From Prevotella sp. (lineage in GTDB: Bacteria > Bacteroidota > Bacteroidia > Bacteroidales > Bacteroidaceae), in the NCBI GenBank assembly GCA_024681705.1, contig JAILAI010000168.1, positions 1 through 48,197 of the forward strand: a stretch of DNA of 48,197 nucleotides, read 5' to 3'. Every line of letters begins with the position of its first letter. The stretch's first letter is position 1. Shown piece after piece: positions 1 through 8,408 of the stretch. The notes beneath the pieces were generated by a model, which was not told where the DNA came from, did no database searches, and worked only from the letters and a program-made list of their open reading frames with translations. Both the position numbers and the translations under genes were made by a program.

Positions 1-163
1 TGAGAAGGTAGATTTCGTATGGATATTATTGTCAAAAAAATGCATTTCAGTTAAAACGAGAAGGTATTTTTGGTTCTGCAAAGTCCTTGACCGATTGTTT
101 TCACGTGTGTTTTTTAGCATTTTTCTATGTACTTTTATCAAATCTTAATGCTTTTGTGGCCCA

Positions 164-197
164 AAAACGCCTCAAAAATGCAAAAATGAGGAGTTTT
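164..197. terminator. Terminator-like hairpin
   Basis: AAAACGCCTCA-N12-TGAGGAGTTTT: 11-bp stem with one mismatch, A-rich on the left and T-rich on the right. The upstream gene is outside the window. Confidence 0.4.
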
Positions 198-396
198 GTT
201 TGTATCATTATAATAAAATATTGGATACATTAGGGCTAATGTTACATCACTTAATGAATATGAAACATTTCGAGAGGGGGTGTTGTGGGAAAATCTATAC
301 ATTTGTGGCGACAAAAAGCGAAGAATAGAATGTCTTGCATAGTGTAGTATAAACACCTAATTTCATATCATTATTCATTGTTTAACAGTAGTATGT

Positions 397-639
397 ATGG
401 TAATTTTTAAGATTCTACAAAAGCCATTTGTGTTTTTGTTCCTGTTCTGTTTGCCTTGTCTGGGAGCGATTGCCCAGAGCAAAGTAGACGGGATGGTGAA
501 TGATGTGGCTTGTGGGATGATGCCAGGTGTTACCAGTGCGAAGGTTCAGGGCAATGGCTCGGTTGCCTTCTTTGCGTGCAAATCTGAAAATACAGATTCA
601 ATAATTTCTCATATTAACTTAAATGCGATCAAACTATGA
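397..639 (+). pseudogene. Probable remnant of a SusC-like N-terminus (signal peptide plus start of a CarboxypepD_reg-like domain)
   Basis: Signal peptide ending LGAIAQ, then KVDGMVNDVACGMMPGVTSAKVQGNGSV, which resembles the V.G.V.D..G..PGV...V.G start of SusC plug domains. It ends after 80 aa. Confidence 0.45.
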
Positions 640-778
640 ATCAGAATAATACCTCTTAACACGCAACCGTAAGCCCTTCAGGCGAGCTTGGCTTGTGGGC
701 TTCAAGGAAGCTTTTGTATTCCGATCAAGAAGCTTTTCGTATTCATTACAACCTAATTATTATAGAAAAACCTTAAGA

Positions 779-3700
779 ATGAACAAAAAAATTAGAAAGA
801 CAGCGCTGCTAGTAGGTGCCTGTACAATCGCAGGATTGTTCTGGTCACCTCAGGCAATGGCTGACTCTGCTGTGAACACCGCTCAATCGGTCCAGCAGGG
901 CAGAAGAGTGACAGGTACTGTTGTAGATGCCATGGGTCCGGTGATTGGAGCCAGCGTCTTGGAGAAGGGTACTAATAATGGTACGGTTACCGATCTGAAT
1001 GGTAACTATTCTCTCAATGTCGGTTCGAATGCTACGCTTGTTATCAGCTACATCGGCTTTCAGACCAAGGAAGTCAGAGTAGGCAACAGCACTCAGATTG
1101 ACGTAACTCTCGAAGAAGACAACACCAACCTTGATGAAGTGGTGGTGATTGGTTACGGTGTCCAGAAGAAGAAGCTGGTTACCGGTTCAACTGTGCAGGT
1201 AAAGGGTGAGGACATCGCCAAGCTCTCTACGACAGATGCTTTCACTGCTTTGCAGGGCCAGACTCCTGGTGTGATGATTCTTCAGAACAGTGGTCAGGCA
1301 GGTGAAGGCTTCAAGGTCAACATCCGTGGTATCGGTACTACTGGTAATTCCGATCCATTGTACGTTATCGATGGTGTTGCCGGTGGTAGTCTCAATGACC
1401 TTAACCCTTCTGACATCGAGAGTATCGATGTGTTGAAGGATGCTGCATCGTCTGCTATCTACGGTGCTCGTGCTGCCAATGGTGTGATTCTCGTTACTAC
1501 TCGTCAGGGTAAGACGGGTAAGGTTCAGATCAACTACGATGGTTACTACGGACAACAGTATCTGGCCAAGGCTCCTGACGCTCTCAACGCTCAGGAATAT
1601 GTGTATAGCCGCAAGCTCCGTGAGTTCAACGGTGGCGCAGCTGTTCCCGAGTGGGAGGCCAAGCTTCCTGCCGATATCTACCAGAAGCTTCAGAACGGCT
1701 GGGAAGGTACCGACTGGTTCGACGAATCTTATCACAAAGGCGCAATGACTACCAACCATTCCATCAGCTTGGCTGGTGGTAACGATGTGTCAAAGTTCAA
1801 CATGGGCTTTGCCTACACCAAGCAGGACGGTATCCTCGGTGGCGAGACTCAGTCGAAGTTCGACCGCTACAACATCCGTCTGAACTCATCTCACGCAGTG
1901 CTCCGCTCCAAGCTAAAGGATTTCGATATCATCACTATTGGTGAGAACATCAATATCAACCGTAGGAGCCGTCGCGGTATCTCGCAGAGCAGCATGTACT
2001 GGAACAACGTTCACGACCTTATGAACGCCAACCCGCTGCTTCCTGTCTACGACGAGAACGGCAACTACTATACCAACGCAGAGATGGCCGCCAATGGTTG
2101 GACCCTCGGTTCTGCCGTCAACCCGATGGCCATCGCAGCCACCACCAGTCAGGGCTTGAACGAAAGCAACAACTGGAATGTCAACGCAACAGCATATCTG
2201 GAGATTCAGCCTATCAAGAATCTGGTCTTCAGGTCACAGTTTGGCTATCGTTTCGGCTTCGGCTCTTATCGTGCAATGACAAGAGTGCATGCTTCGGGAA
2301 CCAATGTAGCCGACCAGGACAATGCCTCTCAGTCGCTCAACCAGTGGTCAAGAATCTCTTGGGAGAACACTCTGACCTACACCTTCGACATCGACAAGCA
2401 CAACTTCAACGCTGTGATTGGTCAGTCAATGGAGAAGAACACTTATGGCGAGAACCTCAATGCATCCGGCAACAACCTCCTCTTCGGTGACAGCTGGGAT
2501 CACGCTTTTGTGGGCAACGCTCAGATCAAGAAGTTGGCCGACGTTTCCGTTGGTGGTACTCCCACCGGCGACAACTCGCTCGCTTCATTCTTCGGTCGTG
2601 TAAGCTACAACTACGCTGAGAAGTACATGTTGCAGGCTACCCTGCGTGCTGACGGTTCGTCAAACTTCGCCAGCGGCCATCGTTGGGGTTACTTCCCCTC
2701 GGCATCTGTAGGTTGGGTTGTTACCAACGAGTCGTTCATGGAGAGTGTTCACTCTTGGATGGACTTCCTGAAGTTCCGCGCCTCTTGGGGTCAGAACGGT
2801 AACTGTAACATTCCTAACTTCCAGTACCTGACTCAGGTAGGTTTCGACACCTCCAACAGCTACTTCTTCGGTGTTGGTAACCATGAGGAGGCTACAACGG
2901 GTGGTTCGTTCAACGTTCTTGGTAATCCCGACCTCACTTGGGAGACCTCTGAGCAGATTGACCTCGGTATCGATGCACGCTTCCTGGGAAGCCGCCTCGG
3001 TCTGGCATTCGACTGGTACGAGAAGTCTACGAAGGACTGGCTCGTTCGCGCTCCAATCCTCGGCGTTTATGGTATAGGCGCTCCTTATATCAATGGTGGT
3101 GACGTGAAGAACACTGGTATTGAAATCGGTCTTAGCTGGAACGATCAGCTTGCCAACGGCCTCCGTTACGGTGCCAGCCTGAACTTTGCATCCAATAAGA
3201 ATGAGGTTACCAAGCTTGCCAATGCTGAAGGTATCATCCATGGTCCTGGTGCAGTATGGCATCAGCTCGAGGGCGAGGTCTATCGTGCACAGGTCGGCCA
3301 GCCTATTGGTTTCTTCTATGGCTATAAGACTTCTGGCGTATTCCAGAATGGCGACCAGATTGCAGAATTCTCGCAGAAGTATCAAGACAAGGTTCATGGT
3401 GGCAACGACAAGCTGCGTCCTGGCGACCTGATTTATGTTGATTCCAACGGTGATGGTGCTATCGACGACAACGACCGTACGTTCATCGGCGATCCTCATC
3501 CAGACGTCACCTTGGGTGCTAATATCAACCTTGCTTACAAAGGCTTTGACTTCTCTATCACAGGCAACGGCGCATTCGGTCATCAGATTCTTCGCACTTG
3601 GGCCAATCAGGACTTCCTTGAGCAGAACCTGACAAAGAAGATTGTATACGGTTCGTGGAAGGGTGAAGGCACAAGCGACAAGCTCCCCATCTTCGACGGC

Positions 3701-3997
3701 TTCGACACTCCAAACTGGAAGAACATGTCGTCGGCAATGCTTGAGGATGCCGACTACTTCCGTATTGCTAACATTACTCTCGGCTACGACTTCAAGAATC
3801 TCTGGAAGTCTTGTCCGTTACAGCAGCTCCGTTTATATGTTGCAGTCAACAACCTTTACACATTCACCAGCTACACGGGTATGGATCCTGAAGTTGGTTC
3901 TGATGGTGGTTCAGGTAGTGCTTGGTCTGCAGGTATCGATACAGGTGTATATCCTGCTCCACGTACCTACTTGGTTGGTGTAAACATTAAGTTCTAA
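779..3997 (+). CDS. SusC/RagA-type TonB-linked outer membrane protein
   Basis: Carboxypeptidase-like domain (VTGTVVDAMGPVIGASVLEKGTNNGTVTDLNGNYSLNV), TonB-box-like DEVVVIGYGVQKKK, plug motif YVIDGVAGG...IESIDVLKDAASSAIYGARAANGVILVTT. Start chosen at MNKKIRKTALL. Confidence 0.97.
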   Translation: MNKKIRKTALLVGACTIAGLFWSPQAMADSAVNTAQSVQQGRRVTGTVVDAMGPVIGASVLEKGTNNGTVTDLNGNYSLNVGSNATLVISYIGFQTKEVRVGNSTQIDVTLEEDNTNLDEVVVIGYGVQKKKLVTGSTVQVKGEDIAKLSTTDAFTALQGQTPGVMILQNSGQAGEGFKVNIRGIGTTGNSDPLYVIDGVAGGSLNDLNPSDIESIDVLKDAASSAIYGARAANGVILVTTRQGKTGKVQINYDGYYGQQYLAKAPDALNAQEYVYSRKLREFNGGAAVPEWEAKLPADIYQKLQNGWEGTDWFDESYHKGAMTTNHSISLAGGNDVSKFNMGFAYTKQDGILGGETQSKFDRYNIRLNSSHAVLRSKLKDFDIITIGENININRRSRRGISQSSMYWNNVHDLMNANPLLPVYDENGNYYTNAEMAANGWTLGSAVNPMAIAATTSQGLNESNNWNVNATAYLEIQPIKNLVFRSQFGYRFGFGSYRAMTRVHASGTNVADQDNASQSLNQWSRISWENTLTYTFDIDKHNFNAVIGQSMEKNTYGENLNASGNNLLFGDSWDHAFVGNAQIKKLADVSVGGTPTGDNSLASFFGRVSYNYAEKYMLQATLRADGSSNFASGHRWGYFPSASVGWVVTNESFMESVHSWMDFLKFRASWGQNGNCNIPNFQYLTQVGFDTSNSYFFGVGNHEEATTGGSFNVLGNPDLTWETSEQIDLGIDARFLGSRLGLAFDWYEKSTKDWLVRAPILGVYGIGAPYINGGDVKNTGIEIGLSWNDQLANGLRYGASLNFASNKNEVTKLANAEGIIHGPGAVWHQLEGEVYRAQVGQPIGFFYGYKTSGVFQNGDQIAEFSQKYQDKVHGGNDKLRPGDLIYVDSNGDGAIDDNDRTFIGDPHPDVTLGANINLAYKGFDFSITGNGAFGHQILRTWANQDFLEQNLTKKIVYGSWKGEGTSDKLPIFDGFDTPNWKNMSSAMLEDADYFRIANITLGYDFKNLWKSCPLQQLRLYVAVNNLYTFTSYTGMDPEVGSDGGSGSAWSAGIDTGVYPAPRTYLVGVNIKF

Positions 3998-4025
3998 TAT
4001 CACATTCTAGCAAAAAACAGAAATT

Positions 4026-5771
4026 ATGAAAAAAATATTTTTATTGGCAGCTGCAGTAATTCTTGCCTTCACCTCTTGCGAGGACTTCCTCGACTCACAA
4101 GACTACACAGGTAAGAACAGCACTAACTTCCCATCGACCAATGAGGACGTTGACAAGATGGTTGCTGCCGTTTACAAGTCATGTTTCTACGGTCCGTTCC
4201 AGGGTAACAACCTCGAACAGTACTTCTCTGTAGCAAATATCATGTCCGACGATATGTTTGGTGGTGCCGGCCTTGGTGACCCTTGGTGGCAGGCACTCGA
4301 CAAACTGATGTACGCTCAGACCAACCAGATGCAGGACCTCTGGACCTATGCATACGAGACCATCGCCCGCGCAAATGCCGCTTTGGGTGTGATTGACAAT
4401 ATCGCTGATGAGGAAACCCGCAACCAGACAAAGGGTGAGCTCCTCTTCATGCGTGCATACAGCTATTACAACCTCGTGCTGGCATTCAACAATGTCCCGT
4501 TCATTGAGAAGGCTCCCGAGACAGTGGCAGAGGCTCAGGTTGCTCCTGCACAAGTAGAGGGTAAGGAGATTTTCAAGCACATTGCCGACGATATCTACGA
4601 GGCAACATCTATCATGCCGTCTTACAAATATGATGGCTGGCAGAAGCTTCCTTTCGGCAAGGTCACCCGTTGGGCTGCTGAGGCATTCCTGGGTCGCGCA
4701 TTCCTCTTCTATACCGGTTTCTATGGCGAGTCGAGCTGGCCTAAGACCGATGGCTCTGCTATCGACAAGGGCTATGTGACTGCCGCTTTGAAGGATTGTA
4801 TCGACAACTCTGGCCACGATCTGCTCTCTGACTATCGTTCGCTTTGGTCTTACTCAAATCAGTGGACCGCAAAGGATTACGATTATGTAACAGATATGAT
4901 CGACGCAGGCACCTGCTATCAGGAAGGCAACAAGGAGGTACTCCTCGCCATCAACTTCCAGTATCAGTCGGCATGGTCTAATCAGCTTCACCTGACCAAC
5001 CAGTACGGTTTGTTCTTCGGCATTCGTTGCGATGGTAACAACCAGGACGACGACCGTTACCACGTTGGCACACCTACTTCTATTTATCCGTTCGGCACAG
5101 GTTGGGGTTGCGGCACAGTAGCCACGAACCTTGTTAACGACTGGAAGAGAATTGAGCCAGACGATCCACGTCGTGATGCTTCTATCCTTGATATGAGCAA
5201 GACGGCTCTCGATCCTGGCACATTCTCTGATGCTGTAGAGTTGACCATGTATCACCAGAAGAAGATTACGTCTGTTCGTTCATCAGGCGGAACCAAGTAT
5301 TCTTGGTCTATCGACGCTATGGGTTCTGACGGCAATGGTAACTATCAGGCTTCTAACTGTACTCCTTTGACAGTCTTCCGTTTTGCTGACGTTCTCTTGA
5401 TGTACTCTGAATTGACGCAGGATGCCAATAGCTTGAACCGCGTTCGTGCACGTGTTGGTTTGCCTCCGGTTAGCTATTCTGACGAGGCTCTCCGCAACGA
5501 GCGTCGTTGGGAGTTGGCATTCGAGGGTAGCCGCTGGGACGACCTCCGTCGTTGGGGCATCGCAGCCGACGCTCTTTCTAAGCAGAATGGACAGGTGATG
5601 TACAACCAGGGTCAGAAGGTTTCTATGGACTTCAGCAACTATGCTGATCGTTATAACAAGACTAAGGGCTTCTATCGTATTCCTAAGTCTCAGATCGACC
5701 TTTCTGGTGGCACTTACAAGCAGAATGCTGGTTGGGAGGACGATGCAGCTAATCAGTTCGCAGGTTATTAA
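4026..5771 (+). CDS. SusD/RagB-type nutrient-binding lipoprotein
   Basis: Lipobox AFTSCED; FMRAYSYYNLV; C-terminal ERRWELAFEGSRWDDLRRWG; directly downstream of SusC. Confidence 0.96.
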   Translation: MKKIFLLAAAVILAFTSCEDFLDSQDYTGKNSTNFPSTNEDVDKMVAAVYKSCFYGPFQGNNLEQYFSVANIMSDDMFGGAGLGDPWWQALDKLMYAQTNQMQDLWTYAYETIARANAALGVIDNIADEETRNQTKGELLFMRAYSYYNLVLAFNNVPFIEKAPETVAEAQVAPAQVEGKEIFKHIADDIYEATSIMPSYKYDGWQKLPFGKVTRWAAEAFLGRAFLFYTGFYGESSWPKTDGSAIDKGYVTAALKDCIDNSGHDLLSDYRSLWSYSNQWTAKDYDYVTDMIDAGTCYQEGNKEVLLAINFQYQSAWSNQLHLTNQYGLFFGIRCDGNNQDDDRYHVGTPTSIYPFGTGWGCGTVATNLVNDWKRIEPDDPRRDASILDMSKTALDPGTFSDAVELTMYHQKKITSVRSSGGTKYSWSIDAMGSDGNGNYQASNCTPLTVFRFADVLLMYSELTQDANSLNRVRARVGLPPVSYSDEALRNERRWELAFEGSRWDDLRRWGIAADALSKQNGQVMYNQGQKVSMDFSNYADRYNKTKGFYRIPKSQIDLSGGTYKQNAGWEDDAANQFAGY

Positions 5772-5790
5772 TTCTTAATAGGTAAAAATT

Positions 5791-6501
5791 ATGAAAAAAA
5801 TAGTATATTCTTTGGCTGTTATGTTCTCTCTTGCATTCATGGCTTGTGATCCAACAGAGGACTTCACCGAAAACACAGCTGGAAACTTCACAGGTGATCA
5901 GATTGATGCTACACTTGTTCAGGAGAATGGTGACAACCTTGTAAAGGTTACCGTCCACACTCCTGGTACAGCTCAGATTTCTAATGGCAAGCAGACCATC
6001 AAGGCCAACTATGCCGACCTGATTATGCGTGAGATGGGTGCCAACACCGTCTACATCAAGATGCTTAACGCCAATGGCGAAATCGTTGAAAAGCAGTATC
6101 CTGTTACTGTTACCCAGATGACACATGCGCTTCCTGTTCTGGAAACCATTATCTGGCAAGGCGAACAGTCTTGTAACGGCTGGGATGGTTCATCTCTCCG
6201 CTTCAGCGACAGCGAAGGTAAGCTCCCGACTCTTAGCGACGAAACCTACGACTGGATGGTTGGCAAGAAGATGTGCCTCGACATTAAGGAAGTGAATGGT
6301 GAAGGCACTACCATTCGCGTAACCAATGGTTGGTGGAGCACCAATTACGTAGAGGACACTCCGGTTCATGCTGGCGACAAGTTCACATTCGAATTCACTC
6401 AGGCAATGGCCAACGAGTGTAAGAAGGGTGGCGACGGTAAGGACCTCTTGTTCGTAAGTAACAATGGTCTGACCATCACCAAGTTCTACTACGAGCTGTA
6501 A
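5791..6501 (+). CDS. Surface lipoprotein, probable SusE/F-position glycan-binding protein
   Basis: Lipobox LAFMACDP; 20 bp downstream of SusD in the same orientation; C-terminal beta-rich region. Confidence 0.7.
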   Translation: MKKIVYSLAVMFSLAFMACDPTEDFTENTAGNFTGDQIDATLVQENGDNLVKVTVHTPGTAQISNGKQTIKANYADLIMREMGANTVYIKMLNANGEIVEKQYPVTVTQMTHALPVLETIIWQGEQSCNGWDGSSLRFSDSEGKLPTLSDETYDWMVGKKMCLDIKEVNGEGTTIRVTNGWWSTNYVEDTPVHAGDKFTFEFTQAMANECKKGGDGKDLLFVSNNGLTITKFYYEL

Positions 6502-6556
6502 ACCTTCTATATTTGACTGTGCTCTAGAGAGTTACGGCCAAATATAAAACATAAAT

Positions 6557-6836
6557 GTCAGGTGTCATGATTCTCGCTACAAATGTTATAGCAAAGGTGG
6601 TGATGCCTGATATTTTTATTAACCTTAGTGAAAGGAATTGTAGGTTATTGGGAAGTCCCTTCGAGGGCTAACCTCATGCTCTGCGCAAACAATTTGGAAA
6701 CAGCGCGAGCATCAGCACCTCTTTCGAGAAGATATATGTCAAACCATATATACATTTCTTAGGTTATTATAATTTGAATGCTTAACGAAGCATGACAGAG
6801 AGCCACGTCGGGAGACATGACTCTCTTCTTTTTCTC
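6557..6836 (+). other. Hairpin-dense intergenic region (candidate 3' UTR/structured RNA), ending in a terminator-like hairpin
   Basis: Successive hairpins: GTCAGG..CCTGAT followed by TTTTT; AGGTTA..TAACCT (6642-6674); ATGCTCTGCGC..GCGCGAGCAT (6676-6712); TATATG..CATATA (6733-6750); ATGCTT-AACG-AAGCAT (6778-6793); AGAGAG..CTCTCT plus a T-rich tail (6797-6836). Confidence 0.55.
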
Positions 6837-6880
6837 GGTATTCAGTAAACTGTGGGATGAAATCTTTGGTGCTTCGTTTC

Positions 6881-8299
6881 TTATTCCCAGCAGTCGATGT
6901 CTTTCTCTATTTCGGGCAGCTGTTTGCGTCTGAATACGGGTTCCTTGATGTTGTTACTCTTTTGTGTTCTGTAGTCGTCGAGAAGTCGGAAAACGTATTT
7001 CCCCAGCTTGATGATGGCTACGAGATTGCAGGCGGTTAGGAGAGCCATGCAGAGGTCGCCCAGATTCCATACCACATCGAGGCTGGCAAGGGCTCCGAAC
7101 ATGACGAAAACACCAGCAGAGAAGATGCGATAGACGGTGAGGACGGTCGAATTCGAGGTCATGAAGCGGATGTTCGCCTCCCCGTAGTAATAGTTGCCGA
7201 TGATGGATGAGAAGGCAAAGAGGAGAATGGCGACGGCAATGAATATCGGTCCGACCGAGCCAATCTCCGAACCCAGAGCGGCCTGTGTGAGAGCTATGCC
7301 ATTGAGTTCGGGCACATTGTAGAGGCCGCTGATGAGTATGACAAAGGCCGTGCACGAGCAGACGAGCAATGTATCGGTGAATACACCCAGAGCCTGAATG
7401 AGTCCTTGTTTCACGGGATGGCTAACAGTTGCCGTAGCTGCTACGTTTGGTGCACTTCCTTCACCGGCTTCGTTGCTGAACAAACCCCGTTTCACTCCGT
7501 TCATGATGGTTGCCCCCAGAGCGCCTCCGACGCCTTGTTCCAGCCCGAAGGCATCGCGGAAGATAACACTCAGCACGTGGGGGATATGCTCGATGTTCAT
7601 CAGCACGATAGCCAACGCCAGGATGAAATAGCCAATGGCCATGATCGGAACCAGAACGGCACTGACGTTGGCGATGCGGTGAATGCCTCCGAACACGATG
7701 ACGAGGGCCACGACCGAGAGAATGATGCCTACGACCAGCGGATTCCATCCGAAAGCCTCGTGCATGGCTCCACAGATGGTGTTGCTCTGGATGCTGTTAT
7801 AGGAAAGTCCAAACGTGATGGTGATCAGAACGGCGAAGAGGTAGGCCATCCATTTGCAATGCAGGCCTTTCTGAATGTAGTATGCTGGTCCACCGACGAA
7901 CGATTCGTTGTTTCGTTGCTTGAACAGCTGGCCAAGCGTAGACTCCACGAATGCCGTTGCCGAACCCAGCAAAGCGATGAGCCACATCCAAAACACGGCT
8001 CCAGGTCCGCCAATGGCAATGGCGGTGGCCACACCAGCGAGGTTGCCCGTTCCCACTCTTGTCGCTACCGAAACGGCAAATGCCTGGAACGAGGAGATGT
8101 GTCGATGCTTCGTTTCGTCTGCTTTGTTAATGCCCGAAGTGGCCGAATCCGTGAGCAACCTGACCATTTCGCCCACCATCCGGAACTGTACGCCTTTGGT
8201 CTTCCAAGTAAACCACAAGCCGCAGAGAACCAGTACGCCAATCAGCAGATAGCTCCATAGAGCATCGTTCAGTTGTGTGATGAGTTCGTTTATTCCCAT
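6881..8299 (-). CDS. AGCS-family sodium:alanine/amino-acid symporter
   Basis: Polytopic; VATRVGTGNLAGVATAIAIGGPGAVFWMW, KRGLFSNEAGEGSAPNVAATA, FAFSSIIGNYYYGEANI are hallmark AGCS motifs. Confidence 0.95.
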   Translation of the reverse strand: MGINELITQLNDALWSYLLIGVLVLCGLWFTWKTKGVQFRMVGEMVRLLTDSATSGINKADETKHRHISSFQAFAVSVATRVGTGNLAGVATAIAIGGPGAVFWMWLIALLGSATAFVESTLGQLFKQRNNESFVGGPAYYIQKGLHCKWMAYLFAVLITITFGLSYNSIQSNTICGAMHEAFGWNPLVVGIILSVVALVIVFGGIHRIANVSAVLVPIMAIGYFILALAIVLMNIEHIPHVLSVIFRDAFGLEQGVGGALGATIMNGVKRGLFSNEAGEGSAPNVAATATVSHPVKQGLIQALGVFTDTLLVCSCTAFVILISGLYNVPELNGIALTQAALGSEIGSVGPIFIAVAILLFAFSSIIGNYYYGEANIRFMTSNSTVLTVYRIFSAGVFVMFGALASLDVVWNLGDLCMALLTACNLVAIIKLGKYVFRLLDDYRTQKSNNIKEPVFRRKQLPEIEKDIDCWE

Positions 8300-8375
8300 T
8301 CGAAGATATCAAGTTGTATTGCTTGCAAAGGTACAAAAAAATCGTAAAACTTGTGGTCAATCAGGAAAATCTTCT

Positions 8376-8383
8376 TACCTTTG
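8376..8383 (+). promoter_or_regulatory. Bacteroidetes -7 box (TACCTTTG)
   Basis: TAnnTTTG match 26 nt upstream of ATG 8409. Confidence 0.5.
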
Positions 8384-8408
8384 CCGACCGAAAAAAGAGA
8401 ATCCACGA

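Noticed and set aside
138-356. 72-aa minus-strand ORF
   Set aside because: AT-rich intergenic DNA containing a hairpin; no coding signal.
2660-3583. 307-aa minus-strand ORF antisense to SusC (also 1187-1759)
   Set aside because: Lies inside a confident SusC gene; no domain-like sequence; shadow ORF from codon bias.
7406-8260. 284-aa plus-strand ORF antisense to the AGCS symporter
   Set aside because: Low-complexity His/Arg/Asp-rich translation typical of an antisense shadow.
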